A DNA stretch of 64,000 bases from Stenotrophomonas sp. Iso1 (GTDB lineage: Bacteria > Pseudomonadota > Gammaproteobacteria > Xanthomonadales > Xanthomonadaceae): contig NZ_JAODBT010000001.1 of the NCBI RefSeq assembly GCF_027497995.1, positions 372,001 through 436,000 on the forward strand. Direction: 5' to 3'. The notes under the pieces were generated by a model that searched no databases, was not told where the DNA came from, and saw only the letters and a list, made by a program, of their open reading frames with translations. Of the stretch, positions 27,660 to 37,038 are shown in pieces; the stretch's first letter is position 1; each line of letters starts with the position of its first letter. The position numbers and the translations under genes are program-made.

Positions 27660-28460
27660 TCAGCGGCCGCGTGGCGGATCGGGGACGAAACCGCCGGGGA
27701 ATGCCTGCGGCTGCCGGCTGCTGCCGGGGCGCAGGCGCGGGATCACGCCCATTGCCAGCAACCGCGAACGCGTGTCGTAGCGCAGCTCGCTGACTTGTGC
27801 TGGTGTGCGGCTGGCGCGTTCAAAGCGGGTGGAAGACGACTGCGACCACTCGCGCTCGCCATGGCCGGTGCCCAACTGCTGGCGGCTTTCCGCCTTGCCG
27901 TAGGCCGATGTCGCATCCGCAGCGCGGTTGCTGGCGCTGGACTCAGCTTGCGGCGCGGCACGCGGCATGGGGTAGGGCGCCGGCATCGGGCGCACGTCGT
28001 ATACCGGGCGGTGCAGCTCGTTGAACACCGCAACACCGATCACCCCGACATTGGCCGGGCGCCCGGTGCGGCTGGCGTAGCTGTCGCCGTGGTCGGTGAA
28101 CACGAACTGCGCCACCTCGGCATTGGATTTGCGCCAACCGGTGATCTCGCTGCTCTGCCACGGTTCCAGCACGTAGCCGGATTGCTCGGGCGAGGCGGTC
28201 TGGCCAGTGATGGCGTTGACGCCGTCCACCGACAGCACCACCAGCACGCGCTCGCCGCTACGGTTTTCCATGCGCACGCTGTAGCGGTGGCCTGGTGCGC
28301 CGGCTACCCAGCGCTGGCCACGGTGCGGGTAGGCATCGAGGTCCTCGCCGGCATCGCGGTCAATGAGGGACAACGCCACCGGGCCCTGCATGGGCGGTGG
28401 CACGGGGCGGAACCCGCACAGGGCGAGAACCAACAACACACTGGCTGAAATGCGGTACAT
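27660..28460 (-). CDS. Exported hypothetical protein
   Basis: 266 residues with an N-terminal signal peptide (MYRISASVLLVLALCGFRPV). Middle region RYSVRMENRSGERVLVVLSVDGVNAITG looks like a small beta domain, followed by an Ala/Ser/Pro-rich disordered tail. CAGGAG lies upstream. Divergent from trpS. Similar proteins occur in Xanthomonas, as I recall, without assigned function. Confidence 0.75.
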   Translation of the reverse strand: MYRISASVLLVLALCGFRPVPPPMQGPVALSLIDRDAGEDLDAYPHRGQRWVAGAPGHRYSVRMENRSGERVLVVLSVDGVNAITGQTASPEQSGYVLEPWQSSEITGWRKSNAEVAQFVFTDHGDSYASRTGRPANVGVIGVAVFNELHRPVYDVRPMPAPYPMPRAAPQAESSASNRAADATSAYGKAESRQQLGTGHGEREWSQSSSTRFERASRTPAQVSELRYDTRSRLLAMGVIPRLRPGSSRQPQAFPGGFVPDPPRGR

Positions 28461-28569
28461 GGCAGGCTCCTGCGTGAGGGACGAGACGATGAACGGCCAA
28501 GCGCGGGAAGCGGGGTTGAGCCATGGCGGTTACACTGGCCCGGTTAATCCGTCCGTCACAATTGCGTAC

Positions 28570-29871
28570 ATGACTACCCGCGTCCTTACCGGCATCACCC
28601 CCTCCGGCACACCCCACCTGGGCAACTACGTCGGCGCCATCCGCCCGGCCATTGCCGCCAGCCGTGCTGCGGATATCGAGAGTTTCTTCTTCCTGGCCGA
28701 CCTGCACAGCCTGATCAAGTCACAGGAGCCCGAGCGCACCCAGCGTTCGACCCTGGAGATCGCAGCCAGTTGGCTGGCCTGCGGCCTGGACCCGGAGACG
28801 GTGTGGTTCTACCGCCAGAGCGACATCCCGGAGACCACCGAGCTGATGTGGTTCCTGACCGCGGTGGCCAGCAAGGGCATCCTCAACCGCGCCCACGCCT
28901 ACAAGGCGGCGGTGGACAAAAACCGCGAGGAACAGCTGGACGACGATGCAGGCGTTACCGCCGGCCTGTTCATGTACCCGGTGCTGATGGCAGCGGACAT
29001 CCTGATCTTCAATGCCAACAAGGTGCCGGTGGGTCGTGACCAGATCCAGCACATCGAGATGGCGCGCGATTTCGCGCAGCGCTTCAACCATGTTTACGGC
29101 AAGGAATACTTTGCCCTGCCGGAAGTGGTCATCGACGAACAGGTGGCCACCCTGGCCGGCCTGGACGGCCGCAAGATGAGCAAGAGCTACAGCAACACCA
29201 TTCCGTTGTTCGTCCCGCGCGACGAGCTGAAGAAGCTGGTGTTCTCCATCCTCACCGACTCGCGCCTGCCCGGCGAGCCGAAGGAGACCGAGGGCTCGCC
29301 GCTGTTCCAGATGTACCAGGCGTTCGCCACGCCGGAGCAGACCGCCGCCTTCGCCAAGGCGTTCGCTGACGGCATCAGCTGGGGCGATGCCAAGCAGCAG
29401 TTGTTCGAGCGCATCGATGCCGAACTGTCGCCGCTGCGCGAACGCTACAACGCGCTGATGGCCGAGCCGGAGAAGATCGAGGCGATCCTGCGCAAGCGCG
29501 GCCAGCAGCTGCGTGAGCAGTTCGCCATTCCGCTGCTGAAGGAACTGCGCCATGCGGTGGGCCTGCGTGATCTGTCTGCCGCAGGCGACACGCCCAAGGG
29601 CGAAGCCGTTGCCAAGGCAGCGTTGCCGCTGTTCAAGCAATACCGTGAAAAAGACGGCCGCTTCTACTTCAAGCTACTCGATGGTGAAGGCGAATTGCTG
29701 ATCCAGAGTGAGGGTTTTGATTCGCCGCGCGATGCCGGCCAGCTGATCGCCGTGATCAAGCAGGCCGAGCAGGGCGATGCGCTGCAGAGCGAGCTGTTCA
29801 AGATCGAAGGCGAGATGGAGCCGGTGCTGGCTGCGTTGCAGGCACTGCGCGAGGCTGCCGCCAAGGATTGA
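28570..29871 (+). CDS. trpS: Tryptophanyl-tRNA synthetase
   Basis: 433 residues, class I synthetase charging tRNA-Trp. The HIGH-type motif is TPSGTPHLGN (about residues 10-19) and the KMSKS motif is DGRKMSKSYSNT (about 199-210). The C-terminal extension of ~90 residues is like the longer form of Pseudomonas and Xanthomonas. The start at 28570 follows family alignment although no clear ribosome site is visible. Confidence 0.96.
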   Translation: MTTRVLTGITPSGTPHLGNYVGAIRPAIAASRAADIESFFFLADLHSLIKSQEPERTQRSTLEIAASWLACGLDPETVWFYRQSDIPETTELMWFLTAVASKGILNRAHAYKAAVDKNREEQLDDDAGVTAGLFMYPVLMAADILIFNANKVPVGRDQIQHIEMARDFAQRFNHVYGKEYFALPEVVIDEQVATLAGLDGRKMSKSYSNTIPLFVPRDELKKLVFSILTDSRLPGEPKETEGSPLFQMYQAFATPEQTAAFAKAFADGISWGDAKQQLFERIDAELSPLRERYNALMAEPEKIEAILRKRGQQLREQFAIPLLKELRHAVGLRDLSAAGDTPKGEAVAKAALPLFKQYREKDGRFYFKLLDGEGELLIQSEGFDSPRDAGQLIAVIKQAEQGDALQSELFKIEGEMEPVLAALQALREAAAKD

Positions 29872-29894
29872 TTGCTACCCGAAGGAGCACGTCG

Positions 29895-30188
29895 ATGGCC
29901 TGGTTGTCGTTGTTGTTGTTTCTTCCGTGGTTTGGCGTGATGGGCGCGTTGTACTGGTGGTTTCCACGCCAGCCTCGACACCGTGCCCGCACGCTGTTCG
30001 ATACGGTCATGCTGGTGCTGGCCTTGCTGGTCAGCATTGGCTTGATGCACTGGGGCTACCGCGTGGGTGCGGCCGAAGTGGCCGCTGGGCTGTGGAAGCA
30101 GATCATGGCGGTGCTGTACGCCTATGGTGGCTTTCTGGCGGTAATGGTGCTGGCCCTGCTGCTGCGCCCGCGCGTGCTGCAGTACTGA
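29895..30188 (+). CDS. Small membrane protein downstream of trpS
   Basis: 97 residues with three predicted membrane helices and no recognised domain. GAAGGAG sits eight bases before the ATG at 29895, which starts 23 bp after trpS; probably the same transcript. Confidence 0.7.
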   Translation: MAWLSLLLFLPWFGVMGALYWWFPRQPRHRARTLFDTVMLVLALLVSIGLMHWGYRVGAAEVAAGLWKQIMAVLYAYGGFLAVMVLALLLRPRVLQY

Positions 30189-30271
30189 CGCCACGCATCT
30201 GCGACCAAGGTGCAATGTAAGCCCGGCGGTGTGGCTGGCAGGATCGAAGGCCGCCCGTGAAGGAGTTCCCG

Positions 30272-31204
30272 ATGTCCGTTGACCATGGCATCCATACCAT
30301 CGATACCGCGTTCCAACGCGATCATTTCGATGCGGCCTACCTCATCGTGCAGGACGGGCGCGGCGCCTTTGTCGATTGCGGCACCAGTCACTCGCTGCCG
30401 AATCTGTTGGCTTGCGTGCAGCGGGCTGGCCTGCAACCGGCCGATGTTGATTGGCTGATCGTCACCCACGTGCACCTGGACCACGCGGGTGGTGCCGGTG
30501 CGTTGATGCAGCACTTGCCCAACGCCAGGCTGGTGGTGCACCCGCGCGGCGCGCAGCACATGATCGACCCGACGCGGCTGATTGCCGGCGCTACCGCTGT
30601 TTACGGTGAGGCGGAAATCGCGCGCAGTTACGGGCAGATCGTGCCGGTGCCAGCCGAGCGTGTGGTGGTGGCCGATGACGGGCATTGCGTCTTGCTGGCC
30701 GGGCGTGAGCTGCTGTGCATCGACACGCCGGGACATGCGCGTCATCACTTCTGTGTATGGGATCAAGCCAGCCGCAGCTGGTTCACGGGCGACACGTTTG
30801 GGTTGTCGTATCGCGAACTGGACGGTGATGCCGGCGCCTTCATCATTCCGACGTCCTCGCCGGTGCAGTTCGAGCCCGAAGCTCTGCACGCTTCCATCGA
30901 TCGTTTGATGGCGCGCAACCCGCAGGCGATGTACCTCACCCATTACGGGCGCGTGGAAGGTACTGCACGCTTGGCCGGCGACCTGCACGAACAGATCGAC
31001 GCGATGGTGGCCATCGCCCGCCAATGCGCGGATCTTCCGGAGCGGCATCGCGTCCTGGTGGAAGCACTGAGCGCCTTGTATGTGGCGCGTGCCCGCAAGC
31101 ACGACCGCACGCTGGCCGATGCTGAAGTGTTGAGGGCGTTGGACATGGACATCGAACTCAACGCGCAAGGCCTGGCGTGCTGGCTGGACCGCGACAAGCG
31201 GTGA
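30272..31204 (+). CDS. Metallo-beta-lactamase-fold hydrolase
   Basis: 310 residues. The dinuclear metal motif HxHxDH appears as THVHLDHAGG (about residues 66-75), with further ligands in TPGHARHHF and FTGDTFGLSY and a final His in YLTHYGRVEG. No signal peptide. The C-terminal helix region may be a dimerisation or lid domain. The start at 30272 has GAAGGAG upstream. Substrate unknown; glyoxalase-II-like or lactonase-like activities are options. Confidence 0.88.
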   Translation: MSVDHGIHTIDTAFQRDHFDAAYLIVQDGRGAFVDCGTSHSLPNLLACVQRAGLQPADVDWLIVTHVHLDHAGGAGALMQHLPNARLVVHPRGAQHMIDPTRLIAGATAVYGEAEIARSYGQIVPVPAERVVVADDGHCVLLAGRELLCIDTPGHARHHFCVWDQASRSWFTGDTFGLSYRELDGDAGAFIIPTSSPVQFEPEALHASIDRLMARNPQAMYLTHYGRVEGTARLAGDLHEQIDAMVAIARQCADLPERHRVLVEALSALYVARARKHDRTLADAEVLRALDMDIELNAQGLACWLDRDKR

Positions 31205-31540
31205 GGTTCTGCGCCTTGCTTACAGCTGCGTAGGTTGAGATGTCAGTCGGGTCTGCGCTGCAGCGGGTGCTGGCGCTTTACCTCTCCCTTTTGCGCGGCG
31301 AAGGGGGACGGGCAGCTGAACTTGCTCAGGATCGCCGCTTCACCGCCGTCATCACTTTTGCGACGCGGGCAGCGTCGGCGGGGATGAATTCCCTGCGGTT
31401 GGTGTGATCGGCAAAAAGGGAATGCTGCCATTTCATCCCGGCCTGCACGCTGCCGTTCCGCACGTCTGATTCACTCTTTCCCGCCTTTCCTCCGTAGAAT
31501 CTGCAGCTCTGCCTGCTTGTTGGTATCTGCCGTGAACCCG
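31205..31540. other. Intergenic stretch
   Basis: About 335 bases with no gene that I can support. It includes CTCTCCCTTTTGCGCGGCGA with a following AAGGGGG, a degenerate copy of the CTCTCCC/GGGAGAG hairpin family seen elsewhere in the window. Confidence 0.5.
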
Positions 31541-33193
31541 ATGCGCATCTTGTTGCTTTCGTCCTGCCTGTTTGTCGGCGGCATCGCCAATGCGGCCAAT
31601 GATCTTCCCGGTGGCGGCATCGATCCGGAAGCGTTGTCGCGGCATGTGCGCATCCTTGCTTCCGATGAGTTCGAGGGGCGAGCGCCAGCGAGCAATGGTG
31701 AGCAGCGCACCGTGGATTACCTGATCGAAGAGTTCGGCAAGGCGGGTCTGCAGCCAGGTGGCAAGGACGGCAGCTGGGTGCAGGAAGTGCCGCTGGTGCG
31801 CGCGACGGTGAATGGCGAGGTCGCTGCCAGTTTGTCGCTGGGAGGCAAGCCGCAGCCGCTGACCAACGGCGAGGATGTGACGCTGCAAAGCCTGAGCCCA
31901 CTGGGTGTGGTCGACCTGAAGGATGTGCCGCTGGTGTTCATCGGTTACGGCATCTCCGCACCGGAGCGTCATTGGGACGATTACAAGGGCGTGGACCTGG
32001 CCGGCAAGATCGCCGTGGTGCTGATCAACGACGCCGACTTTGAAGCCGATGCCCCGGGCGCGTTTGATGGCAAGGCTGTGACCTATTACGGACGCTGGAC
32101 CTACAAGTTCGAGGAAGCCGCGCGGCGCGGTGCCGAAGGCGTGTTGATCGTGCACGAGACAGCCGGGGCCGCATATCCGTGGGCAACGGTGAAGGCGTCG
32201 GGCACCTCGGCACTGTTTGATATTGAACGCAGCCAGGAAGAAGCGCTGGCTGCACACACGCCGGTACGCGGCTGGATGCAGCGTGCACTGGCTGAGCGCA
32301 TCTTCAGTGCGGCTGGGCTGGATTTTGAAGCAGAAAAGCGCAAAGCCATGAAGGCCGATTTCCGTCCGGTGGAACTGGGCGATGCGCGTTTGTCGACGAG
32401 TTTCCGGGTCAACCGCGAGCGCGTGGTGACCCGCAACGTGGTCGCCAAACTGGAAGGCACAACGCATCCGCAGGAGTCGGTGATCTTCTCCGCGCATTGG
32501 GATGCGTTTGGTATTGGCGAGCCGGATGCCAGCGGCCAGACGGTGCGCCACGGTGCCATCGACAACGCCACCGGCATTGCTTCGGTGCTGGAGCTGGGCC
32601 GCGTGTTTGCCGCGGGCCCACGCCCGCAGCGCAGCCTGTACTTCCTGGCACTCACTGCCGAAGAAAAGGGCCTGCTCGGTGCCAGCTACTACGCCGCGCA
32701 TCCGCTGGCGCCGCTGGAGACAACGGCGGCGGTGTTGAACATCGAAATGTTCAGCCCGGACGGCGAAACCGCCGATATCGCGACCTGGGGCAAGGGCCGC
32801 GTGTCGTTGGAAAATGATGTGGACCGCGTGGCCAAGGCGCGCGGCCGCCGTTGGTCGCCGGATCCGAATCTGGAAGCTGGCTTCTTCTACCGTGCTGATC
32901 ACTTTGCCTTTGCGCGCAAGGGTGTGCCGGCGATTACGGTCGGTGCGGGTCTGGATAAACGGGAGGGTGGCGTGGCTGCGGGCCGCGCGCTGCGTGATGC
33001 CTATTTTGCCAAGTGCTATCACCAGGCCTGCGATGCATGGTCGCCGCAGTGGGATGCGCGCGGATTGGCGGCTGACACACTGCTGGTTTACGACCTGGGC
33101 CTGGAGTTGGCCAATGGCCGGCAGTGGCCGCAATGGGACAAGGGTGCGGAGTTTGAAGCTGCCCGCGAAGCCAGCGACGCGGCACGGCGCTGA
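31541..33193 (+). CDS. Secreted M28-family metallopeptidase with PA domain
   Basis: About 550 residues with a signal peptide ending GGIANAAND. A protease-associated (PA) insert lies at about residues 115-270. Zinc ligands are in FSAHWDAFG, IDNATGIAS, ALTAEEKGLLG, NIEMFSPDG and YRADHFAFAR, the M28 aminopeptidase pattern. Cys near the C-terminus (KCYHQACD) resembles the usual disulfide. The start is uncertain: ATG at 31541 or an in-frame GTG nine bases earlier. Confidence 0.93.
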   Translation: MRILLLSSCLFVGGIANAANDLPGGGIDPEALSRHVRILASDEFEGRAPASNGEQRTVDYLIEEFGKAGLQPGGKDGSWVQEVPLVRATVNGEVAASLSLGGKPQPLTNGEDVTLQSLSPLGVVDLKDVPLVFIGYGISAPERHWDDYKGVDLAGKIAVVLINDADFEADAPGAFDGKAVTYYGRWTYKFEEAARRGAEGVLIVHETAGAAYPWATVKASGTSALFDIERSQEEALAAHTPVRGWMQRALAERIFSAAGLDFEAEKRKAMKADFRPVELGDARLSTSFRVNRERVVTRNVVAKLEGTTHPQESVIFSAHWDAFGIGEPDASGQTVRHGAIDNATGIASVLELGRVFAAGPRPQRSLYFLALTAEEKGLLGASYYAAHPLAPLETTAAVLNIEMFSPDGETADIATWGKGRVSLENDVDRVAKARGRRWSPDPNLEAGFFYRADHFAFARKGVPAITVGAGLDKREGGVAAGRALRDAYFAKCYHQACDAWSPQWDARGLAADTLLVYDLGLELANGRQWPQWDKGAEFEAAREASDAARR

Positions 33194-33249
33194 GCGTTGT
33201 AGGCGCGTGCTGGGTGTAATGCCAGCAGCGCGTCGCGATCAATGGCTTT

Positions 33250-33287
33250 TTGTTCGTCATTCCCGTCCATGCGGGAATGACGAACAG
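33250..33287. repeat. GTCATTCCCG/CGGGAATGAC inverted repeat
   Basis: A 15-bp perfect stem (33251-33265 with 33272-33286) around a six-base loop. It contains ATTCCC-N8-GGGAAT. No T-tract on either strand, so a dispersed repeat is more likely than a terminator. Confidence 0.6.
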
Positions 33288-33348
33288 AAAAGAGGCCTGC
33301 ATTAAAACAAAAGCTCCCCAACCGCGCTGCCCAACCGTGCGGTTTGCG

Positions 33349-34683
33349 CTATTGGCGCGTTCCATCCAGCCAGTTCGGTCCCTTGTTCTTCAGGAAGAAC
33401 ACGTAGACCACCAGCGACACCGCGATCACTGCGGTGACATAGAGCGCGAACGTGTTGACGTGGCCCGTCTTCAGCGCGGCCTGGTACAGCAATGGTGCAG
33501 TGCCGCCGAAGAGTGAGTTGGCCAACGCATAGCCAAAGCCGACGCCCAGCGCACGCACATGCGTGGGAAACAACTCGGCCTTCACCACCGCGTTGATCGA
33601 CGTATAACCGGTGAGGATGACGAAGCCCACCGCCAGAATCAGGAAGGCCATCAGCGCGTCGTGCTGCTTGGGCAGCGCGGTCACCATGTAGCCGGTGTAG
33701 AGCACACCGCCGATGCCGAAGAACACCAGCAGGCTCTTGCGGCCGACGATGTCCGACAGCCAGCCGCCGAGCGGCTGCAACACCATCAGGAAAGTCAGTA
33801 CGCCGAGGTTGATCAGCGTGCCGGTCATCACGTCATCCCCGGCGAAAGCACTTTGGATCATCTTCGGCCCGTTGACCGAATACGTGTAGAACGCCACCGT
33901 GCCGCCGGCGGTGATCAGGAAGCACAACAGCAGCGGACGCCATTGGTGGACGAACAGTTCGTACATCGAACCCGATGCCTTGGCCCGCCCTTCCTTGGCC
34001 GCCTCGATGGAGGACGCCTGTAGTGATTCGTCCATGCTCTGGCGCAGCCAGAACACCACCAGCGCTGCAATGCCGCCGATACCGAAGGCGATGCGCCAGC
34101 CCCAGGTGGAGATCTCGGGCTTGTCCCAGAAGCTGAGCATCGCCAGCAAGGTCAGCTGTGCCAGTACATGGCCGCCAACCAGGGTGACGTAGTGGAACGA
34201 GGACAGAAAGCCGCGCCGGCCGGGAATGGCGGCCTCGGACATGTAGGTGGCGCTGGTGCCGTATTCGCCGCCGGTAGCGAAGCCCTGCAGCAGACGCGCC
34301 AGCAACAGGATGATCGCAGCCCAGATGCCGATCTGCGAGGCCGTGGGCGTGATGGCGATCAGGAATGAGCAGCCGGCCATCATCGACACCGATACCGTCA
34401 GAGCCCGGCGCCGCCCGAAGCGGTCGGCGAAGCGGCCGAAATACCACGCACCGATCGGGCGCATCAAAAACGTGGCCGCGAAAATCGCCCACACATACAT
34501 CGTGGAGTTTTTGTCAGCGGCCGAGAAGAACTGCGATTCAAAGTAGAGCGCGAATACCGAATAGACGTAGACGTCGTACCACTCAACCAGATTGCCGGCC
34601 GAGCCCTTCAGCGTGTTGGAGATGGAACGGCGCAGCGCGTCGCGTTCGGGATGTGCCGATGTGGCGGCGGGGGAAGTGCTCAT
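33349..34683 (-). CDS. MFS transporter, metabolite:H+ symporter family
   Basis: 444 residues, twelve predicted membrane helices. NLVEWYDVYVYSVFALYF at the N-terminus and the loop motif GRFADRFGRRRAL are typical of the MHS family (KgtP/ProP), which imports alpha-ketoglutarate, proline/betaine or related acids with protons. The start at 34683 (MSTSPAATS) avoids an unlikely Arg-rich extension. Substrate is not defined by the sequence. Confidence 0.92.
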   Translation of the reverse strand: MSTSPAATSAHPERDALRRSISNTLKGSAGNLVEWYDVYVYSVFALYFESQFFSAADKNSTMYVWAIFAATFLMRPIGAWYFGRFADRFGRRRALTVSVSMMAGCSFLIAITPTASQIGIWAAIILLLARLLQGFATGGEYGTSATYMSEAAIPGRRGFLSSFHYVTLVGGHVLAQLTLLAMLSFWDKPEISTWGWRIAFGIGGIAALVVFWLRQSMDESLQASSIEAAKEGRAKASGSMYELFVHQWRPLLLCFLITAGGTVAFYTYSVNGPKMIQSAFAGDDVMTGTLINLGVLTFLMVLQPLGGWLSDIVGRKSLLVFFGIGGVLYTGYMVTALPKQHDALMAFLILAVGFVILTGYTSINAVVKAELFPTHVRALGVGFGYALANSLFGGTAPLLYQAALKTGHVNTFALYVTAVIAVSLVVYVFFLKNKGPNWLDGTRQ

Positions 34684-35023
34684 GCGAAGGGGTTTCCTGG
34701 CAGGGAAGTGGGAACATGCACGCCTTGCCGGCACCATCCGGCCGCCGGTTCTGTGGTTCACCGTACTCCCACCGGGAGTTAGGCGATGTAATGACTTTGT
34801 AGGGGGTACGCGGGGCTGAGGGCGGCCATGGCTGCGTCCTCGGCACGATCCCCCGCTGCGGGCAAGCGCAGGACTCCACTCCTATCAGCCCCAACGCGGC
34901 CCACGTGGACGCGACGTTGTTCGGTCATGGATGCCAAGCGAAAACAGCATGCCGTTTTCCGTACTGATAACCCGTGGCTCACTGGCCTAGAATTCGCGTT
35001 CCCCTGATGGCGGTGTCTGCCCC
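34684..35023. other. Divergent intergenic region with a palindrome
   Basis: About 340 bases between the divergent MFS and EamA genes, no gene seen. A near-perfect 20-bp palindrome GAAAACAGCATGCCGTTTTC occupies 34940-34959, some 65 bp before the EamA start, and could be an operator. Confidence 0.5.
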
Positions 35024-35923
35024 ATGTCTTCCCCCCAACTTTCGCCGGCTGCTCCCAAGAGCGGCCTTGTCGTACTGGCCTTGTTCCTGGTCTACGTGGT
35101 CTGGGGGTCCACCTACCTGGGTATTCATCTGGCGCTGGAAAGCGGCCTGCCACCGCTGTCGGTGATCTCCGGCACGCGCTTTGTGGTCGCCGGTGGTGTG
35201 TTGTACGGGTTCCTGCGCTGGCGCGGCATGCCTGCACCCACGCGTGTGCAATGGCCAACGCTGGCGGTGATGGGCCTGTGCCTGTTGTTCTTCGGCAACG
35301 GCATGGTGGTGATGGCCGAGCGGGATGTGTCCTCAGGGCTCGCCGCGGTAGCAGTGGCTTCGGTGCCGCTGTGGATGGCGCTGTTTTCCGCCTTCCGTGG
35401 TGACAAGGTGACGCGCGGTGAGTGGTTGGGTATCGGCATCGGCTTCATTGGCGTGGTGTGGCTCAATGCCGGCAGCAGCCTGACCGCGACGCCGAAGGGT
35501 TTGGTGTTTCTGCTGATTGCACCACTGGGTTGGGCTGCCGGTTCTATCTGGTCGCGCGGGCGTGATCTGCCATCGCCGTTCATGACCGCTGCCGGGCAGA
35601 TGCTGTGTGGTGGCGCGATTCTGGTGGCCGTCGGCCTGCTGCGCGGCGAACGCATTGACGGTTGGCCGGGCATGCAGGGCGTGTTGTCGGTGGGCTATCT
35701 GACCGTGTTCGGTTCCATCGTCGCCTTCACCGCCTATGTGTGGCTGCTGCAGAACGTGCGGCCGGTGCTGGCTGGCAGCTACGCCTACGTGAACCCTGTG
35801 ATCGCCGTGGCGCTGGGCACATGGATCGCAAATGAGCATTTCAGCAAGTCGGATATCGGAGCGATGGCGGTCATTCTGGTCGGCGTCGTGGTCATCACCC
35901 TGGCACGGATACGTCGCGCATGA
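35024..35923 (+). CDS. EamA-family exporter (YedA-like)
   Basis: 299 residues, ten membrane helices in two EamA repeats. VYVVWGSTYLGIHLALESG is the typical first helix of YedA-like drug/metabolite exporters. Its TGA overlaps the next ATG (ATGA), so the two EamA genes form a coupled pair. Substrate unknown. Confidence 0.93.
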   Translation: MSSPQLSPAAPKSGLVVLALFLVYVVWGSTYLGIHLALESGLPPLSVISGTRFVVAGGVLYGFLRWRGMPAPTRVQWPTLAVMGLCLLFFGNGMVVMAERDVSSGLAAVAVASVPLWMALFSAFRGDKVTRGEWLGIGIGFIGVVWLNAGSSLTATPKGLVFLLIAPLGWAAGSIWSRGRDLPSPFMTAAGQMLCGGAILVAVGLLRGERIDGWPGMQGVLSVGYLTVFGSIVAFTAYVWLLQNVRPVLAGSYAYVNPVIAVALGTWIANEHFSKSDIGAMAVILVGVVVITLARIRRA

Positions 35924-36825
35924 ATCCCGCTACCGAACACCGCAACGGTCTGCTCGCCGCCACATTGGCATTCGTCATGTGGGGGCTGTTTCCGCTGTAC
36001 TGGCATCTGCTGGCTGAAGTGCCGTCATCGCAGATCATCGCCCACCGCATCGTGTGGAGCGCGGTACTGCTGATCGGTGGACTGGCGATTGCACGCGGCT
36101 GGGGTTGGCTACGTGAGGTTTGGCTCACGCCGCGCCGGTTCTGGTTGCTGGGTTTGTCGAGCCTGCTGATCAGTGCCAACTGGAGTCTGTACATCTGGGC
36201 CGTGAATGCCGGCCATGTGATCGAGACCAGCCTGGGCTACTTCATCAACCCGTTGTTGAGCGTGGTGCTGGGCGTGGTGGTGCTGAGCGAACGGTTGGGC
36301 AAACTGCAATGGCTGGCGGTCGGGTTGGCCGCGCTGGGCGTGGCCTGGTTGACCTGGCAGAGCGGTCGCCCGCCGTGGATCGCCATTGGCCTGTCGATCA
36401 CCTTTGGCCTGTATGGCCTGCTGCGTAAGCTGGTGGCGGTGGAAGCAGTGACGGGCCTGGGCGTGGAAAGCCTGTTCATGGTGCTGCCGGCGCTGGCGTA
36501 TGTGCTGTGGGCCGAAAGCGGCCACGGCGGCGGTTTCATTTCCGGCTGGGGCTGGGGCAATGATGTGTTGTTGGTGCTGGCCGGTGTGGTCAGTGCGGTG
36601 CCATTGATCGCGTTCGCCTACGGCGTGCGGCGGATACCGTTATCAGTGGTCGGTTTGCTGCAGTACATCGGTCCGACGCTGCAGTTCCTGGTCGGTGTAT
36701 TGATCCTGCGTGAGCCGTTTGATCATGCACAGCTGGTGGGCTTTGGTTTCATCTGGGCCGGCTTGCTGGTGTTTGCGATTGCCGGCGTGCGTGCGGCGCG
36801 GAATGCACGGGCCACGCGTAGCTGA
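35920..36825 (+). CDS. rarD: EamA-family transporter RarD
   Basis: 301 residues, ten membrane helices. LLAATLAFVMWGLFPLYWHL, ILAHRIVWS-like IIAHRIVWSAVLLI and SWNLYIWAVN-like NWSLYIWAVNAGHVIETSLG mark RarD. It overlaps the preceding exporter gene by four bases. The transported compound is unknown for the family. Confidence 0.94.
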   Translation: MNPATEHRNGLLAATLAFVMWGLFPLYWHLLAEVPSSQIIAHRIVWSAVLLIGGLAIARGWGWLREVWLTPRRFWLLGLSSLLISANWSLYIWAVNAGHVIETSLGYFINPLLSVVLGVVVLSERLGKLQWLAVGLAALGVAWLTWQSGRPPWIAIGLSITFGLYGLLRKLVAVEAVTGLGVESLFMVLPALAYVLWAESGHGGGFISGWGWGNDVLLVLAGVVSAVPLIAFAYGVRRIPLSVVGLLQYIGPTLQFLVGVLILREPFDHAQLVGFGFIWAGLLVFAIAGVRAARNARATRS

Positions 36826-37038
36826 GTGCAACCAAAAACGCGCAACCTTCCCCGTCCTGATGCGGCCGGGAAGGACGAAGCAGTTGTTGCTGACGACGGA
36901 CAGATCGCGTGAACCTGCTCGCTGTCTGGTGCCCTGCGCTTTACCGCTAACGTCGCCTGCAACGTCGCGATCTGCTGCTTCCCTTTGCCGCAGCCAAGGG
37001 GAGGGTTGCGCAGTCTGCTTATGCTTCCGCTTCGCGGA

